Assembly: GCF_022427145.1 (NCBI RefSeq)
Contig: NZ_JAKSXN010000036.1
Span: 1-58,271, forward strand
From: Paenibacillus timonensis
GTDB taxonomy: Bacteria; Bacillota; Bacilli; Paenibacillales; Paenibacillaceae
Direction of reading: 5' to 3'
DNA: 58,271 nt
How positions within the stretch are numbered: position 1 is the first letter of the stretch; each line of letters starts with the position of its first letter. Below are positions 49,051 to 56,861 of the stretch, piece after piece. Both the position numbers and the translations under genes were made by a program. The notes under the pieces were generated by a model. It did not search any database. It saw only the letters and a list, made by a program, of their open reading frames with translations, and had not been told where the DNA came from.

Positions 49051-49614
49051 ATGACTTCTCGCAAGGATCAATTAACGATCATCCTGAAAAAAGGTACCCA
49101 GCGGCTGATCGCCAAAACGCCCCTCCCAGGCGTGGACCGGATTGTCGTCGTCGTGAACCGCCAGTTCACGAATGCGCCCAACACGACGCAGATCGCCAGC
49201 GGCGCAGGCCATAGCAGCGCCGGCGGCAGCAACGCGGCGATCGATTCGCCGTACGTGCGGCAGCAGCAAAGCGTCGGCGCTGGCGGCAAGGCGATAAACA
49301 GGGACGGCAAAAGCGGCCCTGTTGGAGCATGGCGGCTGCGGGGCAGCCAGCCCACGGTGCGGGGCAAAGCCCGCCGCGGCAAGGAGGTCGTGATCGTGGT
49401 CAACGATCAGGTTGCCAAGCTGCCCCGCGGGCGGCAAGATGCGGCCGCCACGCAGGTGGCCAGCGGTGGCGGCCGCCATAGCACCGGCGGCACCAACTCC
49501 GCCATCGGCAGCCCCGGGACGCGGCAGCAGCACGCCGTCGGCGGCGGCAGCGGCAGTCTGGCCGCCAACCAGTACGGCCACAGCAAGAAAGCCGGCCGCA
49601 AGCGCGGGCGGTGA
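49051..49614 (+). CDS. Basic protein with internal ~75-residue duplication
   Basis: The 187-aa, Arg/Lys-rich, Gly/Ser/Gln-rich protein has no signal peptide. Two copies of one module are visible: RIVVVVNRQFTN...TQIASGAGHSSAGGSNAAIDSPYVRQQQSVG and EVVIVVNDQVAK...TQVASGGGRHSTGGTNSAIGSPGTRQQHAVG. It ends in a basic tail (HSKKAGRKRGR). AGGAG precedes the ATG at good spacing. I recognise no family. Composition is reminiscent of spore-coat or nucleic-acid-associated proteins, but this is only an impression. Confidence 0.75.
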   Translation: MTSRKDQLTIILKKGTQRLIAKTPLPGVDRIVVVVNRQFTNAPNTTQIASGAGHSSAGGSNAAIDSPYVRQQQSVGAGGKAINRDGKSGPVGAWRLRGSQPTVRGKARRGKEVVIVVNDQVAKLPRGRQDAAATQVASGGGRHSTGGTNSAIGSPGTRQQHAVGGGSGSLAANQYGHSKKAGRKRGR

Positions 49615-49657
49615 GCGCGGGATCGGCGGGGTAATGGCGATTGGCGGCGGAGCGGAG

Positions 49658-49780
49658 GACCTTGCGCGGTTGCGCCGAGCAGGTGCGTGCGGAGTTTGCG
49701 CGAGACAATTGCGCTGGGCGGGTGCCCGTAGCGGTTGACCTTGCGCGGTTGCGCCGAGCGGGTGCATGCGGAGTTTGCAT
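49658..49780. repeat. Imperfect tandem repeat, 79-bp period
   Basis: The ~45 bp beginning GACCTTGCGCGGTTGCGCC at 49658 recur at 49737 with few changes, each followed by TGCGGAGTTTGC. A decayed third unit (GGAGTTTGCGC...) follows to ~49840. The open frames across it on both strands lack ribosome binding sites. Confidence 0.6.
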
Positions 49781-49913
49781 GGGTTGCGGGGATGTTGCGC
49801 GGGGCGGATCCACCTGGAGTTTGCGCTAGACAGTTGCGCTTTGCGGATGCCTGGGATGCATCCTTAATGAAACTTCCCGGATACGGCTCGACCGTGGCAA
49901 CTAATACTCGCTG

Positions 49914-50105
49914 AGCGGCAAGAAATGTTGTATTTTATACAACATTTCTCCCAGGTGAAAACGGAAAGGGGGCAAAATGTTGCAGTTTATGCAGCATTTT
50001 GCCCCCTTTTCGCCTGATTGCCGCTAAATTGTTGTACAAAATGCAACATTTAAGCCCTCAGGCCTTCAAATCGCCTGGAAATGTTGCACTTTTTACAACA
50101 TTTCC
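49914..50105. repeat. Cluster of four hairpins with shared ATGTTG/CAACAT arms
   Basis: Four inverted repeats lie in tandem. 49921-49949 is AGAAATGTTGTAT-TTT-ATACAACATTTCT, a perfect 13-bp stem. 49968-50006 has arms GGGGGCAAAATG/CATTTTGCCCCC. 50026-50051 is imperfect. 50077-50105 has arms GGAAATGTTG/CAACATTTCC. An outer pair, AGCGGCAA (49914-49921) with TTGCCGCT (50018-50025), encloses the first two. It could terminate the minus-strand pcp transcript, but the arrangement is far more elaborate than a terminator. Confidence 0.8.
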
Positions 50106-50124
50106 CCCTGGCCAACTTGCCTAG

Positions 50125-50733
50125 TTACTCCTCCAAGACTTCAATCGCCCGCTCCAAACCGGTGGTGAGCTGCTCCAGCGCCATGCTCGGGGCGCCGGGA
50201 TGCCGCTCCGCCTGTTCCGGCAGGTAAGGGACATGGATGAACCCGCCCCGGATCGGCTTGCCGCTGACAGCGAGGTGGTGCATCAGCCCGTAAAAAACAT
50301 GGTTGCACACAAAGGTGCCTGCCGACAGCGAAAGCGACGCGGGGATTCCTTTCTCCTGCAGCCGTTCCGCCATGCGCTTGACCGGCAGCGTGGTCCAGTA
50401 AGCCGCCGGACCCTCCGGTACGACCGGAACGTCGACCGGCCGATATCCCGCATTGTCGGCGATGGCGGCATCGCTGAGGTTAACGGCAATCCGCTCGAAC
50501 GAGATCCCCTTTCGTCCGCCGGCCTGCCCCAACGTGATTACTACCTCGGGTTCGGTTTCCTTGATGCAGGACAACAAGCGCTCGACAGATTGTCCGAACA
50601 CCGTCGGAAGCTCCAACCCTACGACCTCAAAGGGGCCGACCCCACGCCCCTGCAGCCGGCGAACCGCTTCAACCGCCGGATTGATCGGTTCGCCGCCAAA
50701 GGGTTCGAAGCCGGTAAGCAACAATTTTCTCAT
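50125..50733 (-). CDS. pcp: Pyrrolidone-carboxylate peptidase
   Basis: The ~202-aa C15 cysteine peptidase removes N-terminal pyroglutamate from peptides. Catalytic residues: Glu in SFERIAVN, Cys in GTFVCNHVFY, His in GGFIHVPYLPEQ. The N-terminal LLLTGFEPFGGEPINPA is family-typical. ATG at 50733 follows GGAGGG by 9 nt. It is divergent from the T-box serS gene. Confidence 0.96.
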   Translation of the reverse strand: MRKLLLTGFEPFGGEPINPAVEAVRRLQGRGVGPFEVVGLELPTVFGQSVERLLSCIKETEPEVVITLGQAGGRKGISFERIAVNLSDAAIADNAGYRPVDVPVVPEGPAAYWTTLPVKRMAERLQEKGIPASLSLSAGTFVCNHVFYGLMHHLAVSGKPIRGGFIHVPYLPEQAERHPGAPSMALEQLTTGLERAIEVLEE

Positions 50734-50751
50734 CTGACGTTTCCCTCCCTC

Positions 50752-50781
50752 TTGAAAATCCTGGGTCACTTACGCTATACT
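50752..50781 (+). promoter_or_regulatory. Promoter of the T-box serS transcript
   Basis: TTGAAA (50752-50757) and TATACT (50776-50781) lie 18 bp apart. Transcription is expected from about 50788. Confidence 0.7.
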
Positions 50782-50787
50782 GCTATA

Positions 50788-51014
50788 CAAATCAAATCTC
50801 GGAATCATGCCTATGATGAGCATCCAACTCGGAGGCGTTTTCGTCAAGGGGAACTGCGCGCTTAACTCGCAAAAATCTCCCTCCTAAGCTAACCGGGTCC
50901 GCCCGTTACCGCGGAACTAAAGGGGATTGAACCGGACCTGCCGGTTTGATCAATTTGGGTGGCACCGCGAGTCGATAAGCGCTCCTCGTCCCAATCGGAC
51001 GAAGGGCGCTTTTT
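50788..51014 (+). promoter_or_regulatory. T-box riboswitch leader of serS
   Basis: The conserved T-box sequence GGGTGGCACCGCG is at 50957-50969. It is followed by a terminator with stems AGCGC (50978-50982)/GCGCT (51006-51010) and TCGTCC/GGACGA and a T run. Uncharged tRNA bound to the leader would favour the antiterminator. The downstream gene makes the expected specifier a serine codon, but I could not assign the specifier loop with confidence. Confidence 0.9.
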
Positions 51015-51045
51015 GTATTCCCATACGTAAAGGAGCGGATCACCC

Positions 51046-52338
51046 ATGTTAGACGTGAAATGGATTCGGGAGCATCAGGAGCAGGTTCAAACGGTAGCAG
51101 AGGAAAAAGGGATCGCTTTGTCGGTCTCGGAGCTATTGCGTTGGGACGACCAACGCCGGGCCTTGCTGCAAGAGACGGAACGGTTACGGCAGGAGCGCAA
51201 CCGGCTGACGCCGCAGATCGAGGCGCAACTCCGGGAGCAAGGGCCGGAGGCCGCCGCCGCGTTGAAAGAAGAGGTCAAGCAGCTGAACCGGCGGCTGAAC
51301 GGGCTGGAGAAAGAGCTGGAGGAAGCCGAACGCGAATATCGGCGGCTGATGCTGCTCGTCCCTAACCCGGTCTCGCCGGATACCCCCAAGGGCCGGTCGG
51401 ATCTCGACAATGTCGAGGTCAAGCGGGCCGGCGAACCGGCGGCATTCGGCTTTATACCGCGGGATCACGTGGCGTTAGGCGAGCTTCATCGGATGATCGA
51501 CATCCCCCGCGGGGTCAAAACAGCTGGTGCTCGCAACTACTACCTGAGCGGCACAGGGGTGTTGCTGCACCGGGCAGTGCAGCAACTGGCCGTGGATCTC
51601 CTCGCGGCCAAAGGATTCACCTTGCTGGAGGTCCCGTTAATGGTGCGCTCGGAGGCGCTCGTGAACACCGGGTTCTTCCCGCTGGGAGCGGATCAGACGT
51701 ACCGGATGGCCGAGGATGACCGATGGCTGGTCGGCACCGCCGAGGTCCCGCTCGTGTCGTACTTCGACCGCGAGATCGTCGACGTCGCCCATCCGGTGAA
51801 GTTGGCCGCCGCTTCGTTATGTTTCCGCAGCGAGGTCGGCTCGGCGGGCCGGGACGTGCACGGCTTGTACCGCGTGCATCAGTTCTCGAAGGTCGAGCAG
51901 GTGGTGCTGTGCGAGAACAATCTGGAGCTGTCGGAGCGGCTGTTTCAGGAAATCACGCAAAACGCCGAGGAGTTGCTTCAGCTTCTGGAGCTCCCTTACC
52001 GGGTGATGGCGGTGTGTACCGGAGACATGTCGCAAAAAACGTATAAGCAATACGACATCGAAACGTGGATGCCGAGCCGCGGGGCTTACGGGGAGACTCA
52101 TTCGTCGTCGCAGTTGCTGGACTTTCAGGCGCGTCGCTCGAATATCCGCTTCAAAGACCGGGACGGCAAGCCGCAATATTGCTACACGTTGAACAACACC
52201 ATGGTCGCCTCGCCGCGTATCCTGATTCCATTACTGGAAAATCATCAGGAAGAAGACGGCAGCATCCGGATTCCGCGCGCACTGCGCAAGTATATGAACG
52301 GCTTGGAGCGCCTGACACCGCTGGATTCGCAGGGGTAG
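51046..52338 (+). CDS. serS: Seryl-tRNA synthetase, divergent type
   Basis: The 430-aa class II synthetase has an N-terminal coiled-coil arm (~residues 35-105), motif 2 (CFRSEVGSAGRDVHGLYRVHQFSKVE) and motif 3. Motif 3 reads TLNNTMVASPRILIPLLENH rather than the usual TLNGSGLAVGRTL, and ETHSSSQLLDFQARR replaces EISSCSNFEAFQARR. This suggests a second, SerRS2-like enzyme, of a kind that can resist seryl-adenylate analogues in other bacteria (inference). AAGGAG precedes the ATG. The T-box leader makes it responsive to uncharged tRNA-Ser. Confidence 0.93.
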   Translation: MLDVKWIREHQEQVQTVAEEKGIALSVSELLRWDDQRRALLQETERLRQERNRLTPQIEAQLREQGPEAAAALKEEVKQLNRRLNGLEKELEEAEREYRRLMLLVPNPVSPDTPKGRSDLDNVEVKRAGEPAAFGFIPRDHVALGELHRMIDIPRGVKTAGARNYYLSGTGVLLHRAVQQLAVDLLAAKGFTLLEVPLMVRSEALVNTGFFPLGADQTYRMAEDDRWLVGTAEVPLVSYFDREIVDVAHPVKLAAASLCFRSEVGSAGRDVHGLYRVHQFSKVEQVVLCENNLELSERLFQEITQNAEELLQLLELPYRVMAVCTGDMSQKTYKQYDIETWMPSRGAYGETHSSSQLLDFQARRSNIRFKDRDGKPQYCYTLNNTMVASPRILIPLLENHQEEDGSIRIPRALRKYMNGLERLTPLDSQG

Positions 52339-52415
52339 GAAACATTTTCCACACAACTTATCGGCCTTGGTTTCGTCCAACTATATAAATCCATCCAGAA
52401 AATAGGTGATTTATC

Positions 52416-53534
52416 ATGACGAAACCATTCAACACAAGAACACGAAGATTCACCTGGCTGCTGGCGGCCTCCCTCGTGCTGTCCGCCCAGGCGGGAACGG
52501 CCGGTGCGGAGCCTGCGGGCGGCGCGGCTTCAGGGGCTTTGACGGCGGCGATTCCGGCCACCCAAACCTCCTCAGCCTCCGCCTCCACGGGCCGCATCGC
52601 GGTCGAACTCGACGGGCGGCCGCTGCAGACGGAGACGCCGCCGGTCCTGGTGAGCGGCAGCGTCCTGTTGCCGATCCGCGACGTATTTGAAGCGTTGGGC
52701 GCCAAGCTGGTCTGGGACGACGACAGCAAGACCGTCACGGCCACTCGAGGCCAAATGACACTGGTTTACCGGATCGGCGACCCAACGGCTCTGCTGAACG
52801 GCCAAACGTTCACGCTGCCGGTGCCTGGACAGATCATGGACGGTTATTCCCTGGTGCCCCTGCGGTTCGTAAGCGAAGCCCTGGGCTGCGACGTGGTTTG
52901 GGACGGCGAGCACCGCACGGTGCGGATCACCTCGGCGTTTACATACGAAACCACCGTTGCGTGGGGCGTTAACCTGCGCAGCGCGCCGGATACGGATAGC
53001 GAAACGGTCGGCGAGGAACTGCTTCCCGCCGGCAGCAAGCTGCATGTCGTTCGCGAGGCCAGCGCCCTTTGGCTGGAGGTGCGCACTGCGGACGGACGCT
53101 CCGGTTATGTATCGGCCAAGCCGAAGTACACCGACTATCGAAGCGACGCCCTCGCGGACAAGCAGGCGGACGAGCTGATCGCGTATGGCAAAACGTTCGA
53201 AGGCACGCCTTACGAATTCGGCGCGTCGCCGGACCAGACGAAAACGTTCGACTGCTCTTCTTTCGTGAAAAGAGTGTACGAAGATATTCTCTCGATCGAG
53301 CTTCCGCGCGTTTCCTATGACCAAGCCAAAGAAGGCACGGAGGTTGGTCTGGACGAGCTGCGCAAGGGGGATCTGCTATTCTTCGGCGCACGCGGGCTGG
53401 ATATCGGCCACGTCGGGATCTACATCGGCGACAATCAAATTTTGCACACCTACTCCAAAGAGCAGGGAGTTCATGTCGAGGCGTTCGATGGCCAGTGGAA
53501 AAAGCGGTTCGTCACCGCGCGGCGGGTGTTTTGA
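52416..53534 (+). CDS. Secreted NlpC/P60 endopeptidase with copper-amine-oxidase-N and SH3 domains
   Basis: The 372-aa protein has a signal peptide (to ~AGA-EP), then two Cu-amine-oxidase-N-like stalk repeats (VELDGRPLQTETPPVLVSGSVLLPIRDVFEALGAKLVWDDDSKTV; LVPLRFVSEALGCDVVWD). A bacterial SH3 domain (VNLRSAPDTDSETVGEELLPAGSKLHVV) and a C-terminal NlpC/P60 domain follow, with Cys in FDCSSFVKRVY and His in HVGIYIGDNQ. It should cut gamma-D-Glu-diamino-acid bonds in the wall. AGGTG precedes the ATG. Confidence 0.94.
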   Translation: MTKPFNTRTRRFTWLLAASLVLSAQAGTAGAEPAGGAASGALTAAIPATQTSSASASTGRIAVELDGRPLQTETPPVLVSGSVLLPIRDVFEALGAKLVWDDDSKTVTATRGQMTLVYRIGDPTALLNGQTFTLPVPGQIMDGYSLVPLRFVSEALGCDVVWDGEHRTVRITSAFTYETTVAWGVNLRSAPDTDSETVGEELLPAGSKLHVVREASALWLEVRTADGRSGYVSAKPKYTDYRSDALADKQADELIAYGKTFEGTPYEFGASPDQTKTFDCSSFVKRVYEDILSIELPRVSYDQAKEGTEVGLDELRKGDLLFFGARGLDIGHVGIYIGDNQILHTYSKEQGVHVEAFDGQWKKRFVTARRVF

Positions 53535-53648
53535 GGTAGCGGCCGGAGTAAATGCGGAAATATCCAGAGGTTAAACCAGGATTCATTCAATTTTTTTCCT
53601 CTTTTTGCCGACATAGGAAGTAAAGACGTTCGCAAAGGAGGTGAATCC

Positions 53649-53678
53649 GTGCGGTTCTGCCGGCGGCATTCCCGTTAA
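53649..53678 (+). CDS. Candidate 9-codon leader ORF with near-perfect Shine-Dalgarno
   Basis: AAAGGAGGTGA (53634-53644) is complementary to the 16S tail over 11 nt. Its optimal start, GTG at 53649, opens a frame of only nine codons (encoding MRFCRRHSR) that ends 25 nt before the guanylate-kinase-like gene. It may couple or attenuate translation downstream, or be a relic of an earlier start. Confidence 0.4.
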   Translation: MRFCRRHSR

Positions 53679-53703
53679 GCCGGATAACGCGCACGGAGAC
53701 GCG

Positions 53704-54354
53704 ATGTGGAAATGGATGAAAGGCTCGAAACCAACCTCTGACCCTGCCCGCAACGAGAGCGAAACCCTTGGCCCGACCGACACGGTCCTGGCGGACGATC
53801 GCGCCCCGCAACCCAAGGTGATCGTCATCACCGGTACGAGCGGCTCCGGCCGAAAGAGCATCGCCAAGCAGCTAAGCGCTGAGCTGGACCTTCCTTATGT
53901 GCTGCCTTTCACGACCCGTGCCATGCGCAAGGGGGAACGAGACGGCGAGCACTACCGTTTTATCGCGGAAGCGGACTTTCAGGCGAAGGTCGGCAGACAG
54001 GAGTTCAGCGAAAGCGTCCGCCTGGAGCGCGGCAGCTACGGAATCGCAGAACGCGAGCTGAGCGAAGCCTTGGAGCAGCGTGGCGCGGCGATCGTCGTCG
54101 TGAATCATGACGGCTTGCAGGCACTGCGAAAACGGTTTGGGCCGCAGGCGATTCGGATTTTCCTCTACGTGACGAAGGAAGACATTCGGCTGCGCGAGGA
54201 ACGGGAAGGGGCGCCTCCCGAGGTCATCGAAGAGTATTTGCGGAACTATTCCGAGCAGGTCGTTTACAAGAAAGATTCCGACTATTTGCTGCAAAACATC
54301 GATCCCGCCGCGACGCTGGCGAAGATAAAGGATTTTTTGCAGGACAAAATCTAA
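53704..54354 (+). CDS. Guanylate kinase-like P-loop protein
   Basis: The ~216-aa protein has residues 1-37 polar and disordered, then a guanylate-kinase-type domain with P-loop GTSGSGRKSIAK (44-55), the GMP-site pattern LPFTTRAMRKGERDGEHYRFI and a lid-like REEREG. Canonical Gmk has RxGExxGxDYxF; here GEHYRF replaces it, so nucleotide specificity is uncertain. ATG at 53704 (GGAG 5 nt upstream) is preferred; the in-frame GTG at 53641 lies inside the strong Shine-Dalgarno. Not necessarily the housekeeping Gmk. Confidence 0.85.
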   Translation: MWKWMKGSKPTSDPARNESETLGPTDTVLADDRAPQPKVIVITGTSGSGRKSIAKQLSAELDLPYVLPFTTRAMRKGERDGEHYRFIAEADFQAKVGRQEFSESVRLERGSYGIAERELSEALEQRGAAIVVVNHDGLQALRKRFGPQAIRIFLYVTKEDIRLREEREGAPPEVIEEYLRNYSEQVVYKKDSDYLLQNIDPAATLAKIKDFLQDKI

Positions 54355-54358
54355 ACGG

Positions 54359-54402
54359 AAACGGGTTGACCCGGTCATTGCGGCCAGGCAGCCCGTTTTT
54401 TT
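54359..54402 (+). terminator. Terminator of the guanylate-kinase-like gene
   Basis: AACGGG (54360-54365) pairs with CCCGTT (54392-54397), with further inner pairing and seven T. Confidence 0.75.
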
Positions 54403-54431
54403 GTGCTTTGGGTGCTATAACGGTTGCAGTG

Positions 54432-54664
54432 CCAACGCTAACGCTGGTGAGCAATGCTGATGTGGCGAATTCCGCGCTAACGCTGATCAGAAACGCTAAT
54501 GTGGCAAATTTGCCGCTCTAGAAATTCTAACGCTTCTGAGCAACACTATTTTGCAGAAATCAGCCGTTTTTCCCCGTAAAAATGAACAATAGGCGCCGTG
54601 ATCCGCGTTAGAATCGCAAAATGTCTGTTTCGGCGGATATAAGCTTTGTGACAAGCGTTAGAGG
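54432..54664. repeat. Dispersed ~191-bp repeat (copy 2) with duplicated left end
   Basis: 54474-54664 aligns along its length with 19258-19448. It starts GCGCTAACGCTGATCAG and ends TTTGTGACAAGCGTTAGAG, with the shared interior CGTGATC-x-GCGTTA-x-AATCGCAAAA. The left ~43 bp are duplicated in tandem (54432-54473). No gene is inside. Confidence 0.75.
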
Positions 54665-54728
54665 CAAAGCGGCTAGGCGGCGGTGGCTGCTAAGCGGCAA
54701 TGCCGTCGTACCTCGGTACGAAAGAAGG

Positions 54729-54787
54729 TTGACGGGAGGAAAATTTATTTATATAGTTATATACAAGACTATATAACCATATAACTA
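54729..54787 (+). promoter_or_regulatory. Promoter and nested operator of the GntR/ABC operon
   Basis: TTGACG (54729-54734) and TATAGT (54752-54757) are 17 bp apart. Overlapping and following the -10 are two nested inverted repeats: TAGTTATAT (54754-54762) with ATATAACTA (54779-54787), and GTTATATA (54756-54763) with TATATAAC (54770-54777). This is a typical position for autorepression by a YtrA-type GntR protein. Confidence 0.75.
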
Positions 54788-54817
54788 AAAATAAAGGGAC
54801 ACGGAGGTGATTTCCCG

Positions 54818-55201
54818 TTGAGTCCGTCTTTTGACGACAAGAAGCCGATTTTTCTGCAGATCAAAGAGCTGATCGAGGATCAGATCGTGAACGACCAGTT
54901 GAAGGAACATGAGCAAATCCCGTCAACGACGCAGCTGGTGCAGTTTTACAAAATCAATCACCTGACGATTGCCAAAGGCATCAATTTGCTGGTGGACGCC
55001 GGTATTTTGTACAAGAAGAGAGGGGTTGGCATGTTTGTGGCCGAGAAGGCAAAGGAAATGCTGCTCACGCAGCGCAAAGAACGGTTTCTCGATGAATATG
55101 TCCTTCCGATGATGCGGGAAGCCGCGAAGCTGGGCATTGCCGAGGGTGAAATGAATCTACTGATCACCAAAGCAAAGGAAGGGATCAAACATGAGCTTTG
55201 A
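54818..55201 (+). CDS. GntR family regulator, YtrA subfamily
   Basis: The 127-aa protein has an N-terminal GntR winged helix (PIFLQIKELIEDQIVNDQLKEHEQIPSTTQLVQFYKINHLTIAKGINLLVDAGILYKKRGVGMFV) and only a short ~50-residue helical dimerisation tail, the YtrA type. TTG start with GGAGGTG upstream. It overlaps the ABC ATPase gene by 11 nt. YtrA members repress adjacent ABC operons that respond to cell-wall antibiotics, an attractive but unproven parallel. Confidence 0.93.
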   Translation: MSPSFDDKKPIFLQIKELIEDQIVNDQLKEHEQIPSTTQLVQFYKINHLTIAKGINLLVDAGILYKKRGVGMFVAEKAKEMLLTQRKERFLDEYVLPMMREAAKLGIAEGEMNLLITKAKEGIKHEL

Positions 55202-56087
55202 CATTACGCTAGAGCGGGTTAGTGTCCATTTTGGCGGCCACCCCGCACTAACCGATATTACCTTAGAGCTGGAAGCCGGAAAAATTTATGGTCTGCTGGG
55301 CAGAAACGGCGCGGGCAAAACCACTCTGCTCTCCCTGCTGGCTTCCTATATGGAGCCGACGGCAGGACAGGTGCGCATCGGCGGCCGGAATCCGTTCGAG
55401 CACGCCGAGACGATGGCTCAGGTCAGCTTCGTTTTTGAAACCGACTACAGTGAAGAAAGCGAAAAAGTGAGGGGCATGCTGCTGGTAGCTGAGCGATACC
55501 GCCCTCATTTTGACCGGGCATATGCCGAGGAGCTGGTACGATTGTTCGGCCTGCCGCAGGACGTGCCGATCAAGAAGCTCTCCAGCGGGATGCAGTCGGC
55601 GCTGAATGCCGCCATCGGGCTGGCGAGCCGAACGCCGGTGACGATCTTTGACGAGGTCTACCGCGGAATGGACGCGCCGACCCGGGAGATTTTTTACAAG
55701 CAATTGCTGGAGGATCAGGCGGGCCACCCGCGGACGATCATCCTGTCCACCCACCTCGTATCGGAGATGGACTATTTGTTCGAGGACGTGGTGATTTTGC
55801 ACAAAGGACGAATGCTGCTTAAGGAGCCGATCGACCGTTTGCTGGACCGCGGTGCATCCATCACCGGAGCGGCCGCCGACGTCGACGAGTTTGTGCAGGG
55901 CATGAAGGTGCTGAACGTTCAACAGCTAGGCGGAACGAAAGCCGCCATGGTCTATGGGGAGATCGACGACGCTCGGCGCAGAGCCGCTGCGGGCAAAGGT
56001 CTCGACATCGGGCCGGTTCCGCTGCAGGATTTGTTTATCCACTTAACCGGGGAGGAGGATTCCCATGAAGTCCAATCCGAGCAGTAA
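55191..56087 (+). CDS. ABC transporter ATP-binding protein (YtrB-like)
   Basis: The 298-aa ATPase has Walker A GRNGAGKT (37-44), a degenerate signature KLSSGMQSAL (canonical LSGGQ), Walker B with Glu in VTIFDEVYRGMDAP, and H-loop ILSTHLVSE. No canonical Gln is visible in the Q-loop (VSFVFETD), as in the YtrB/ABC-2 group. It partners the downstream membrane protein. Start overlaps the regulator gene. Confidence 0.93.
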   Translation: MSFDITLERVSVHFGGHPALTDITLELEAGKIYGLLGRNGAGKTTLLSLLASYMEPTAGQVRIGGRNPFEHAETMAQVSFVFETDYSEESEKVRGMLLVAERYRPHFDRAYAEELVRLFGLPQDVPIKKLSSGMQSALNAAIGLASRTPVTIFDEVYRGMDAPTREIFYKQLLEDQAGHPRTIILSTHLVSEMDYLFEDVVILHKGRMLLKEPIDRLLDRGASITGAAADVDEFVQGMKVLNVQQLGGTKAAMVYGEIDDARRRAAAGKGLDIGPVPLQDLFIHLTGEEDSHEVQSEQ

Positions 56088-56774
56088 AGCCCAGCCCATT
56101 CATCATGCAGGACGTGCGCTTCGGGTCGCCGCGGATATGTCCTGGCTCCAGTTGACTTGGTCCGCCTGGTTTATCAGCTTCGTCATCTTGGCGTATGCGT
56201 TAATCGAAATCAATGCGCAAAATTTCATAACGTTTGCTTTTCAACCGTCCAAGGTGTTTATGCTCGTCATCGGGATCATCTCGGTATCCGGCTTCCTGAG
56301 TTTTTACGCTAGATTTGGGGTACGCGAAAAGCTTATTTCTACGGTTCCTCTCTGGCCGCTGCGACGGTGGCTTTGGTATTGATGGGGGGTGTAGGGGTGC
56401 TCGGCAGCTTGCAGCATTGGCTGATTCCCGCGCCGGAGAAGGTTTCCTTCCTGGGGGAGGACGCCTCCTGGCTGCTGACCGTGATCGTCTACGTTTTGAA
56501 CGCCCTGGTATATTATTTAGCGGGTTATGTGATCGGTGCCGGCTTTTACCGGTTCGGCAAGCTTGGAGGCATGCTGTATATCGTTCTGGCCCTGGCTGTT
56601 CTGTTTGCGTCCGAGTCCATGTGGGATTTGGAACTCAAGGATCTCCTTAACCGCGTCGTCTATATTGGCCATTTGCCGGTTTGGGGATCCTTGCTGGGAA
56701 CGTTGCTTCTAGCAGCTCTTACGCTCGGAATCATATGGGCCACGATGAAACGGGTCCGCATAAAAATAAAGTAA
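56065..56774 (+). pseudogene. ABC transporter membrane protein, disrupted by a single-base frameshift
   Basis: Starts ATG at 56065 behind GGGGAGGAGG, overlapping the ATPase gene. The first frame covers ~88 residues with two TM segments, then stops at 56382. The -1 frame picks up at the AAAA run (56327-56330) and continues as AYFYGSSLAAATVALVLMGG with four more TM segments to 56774. Restoring one A gives VREKAYFYGSSL, a seamless protein of ~236 aa. It is the expected permease of the YtrA/YtrB-like system. Mutation, phase variation or sequencing error cannot be told apart here. Confidence 0.82.
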
Positions 56775-56861
56775 CCGGGCCTGGTTCTTTGTCCCTTTCG
56801 CCGCCGCTGGGGATTCGTATAATGGGTACGAAATCACGATGCCCGAGGTGATCCCTGTCCA

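Noticed and set aside
49914..50105. CRISPR array
   Set aside because: The repeats are palindromes of differing length and sequence, spacing is irregular, there are no unique spacers, and no cas gene is nearby.
53641..53703. GTG at 53641 as start of the guanylate-kinase-like protein
   Set aside because: It lies within the Shine-Dalgarno itself, leaving no spacing; the ATG at 53704 is better placed.
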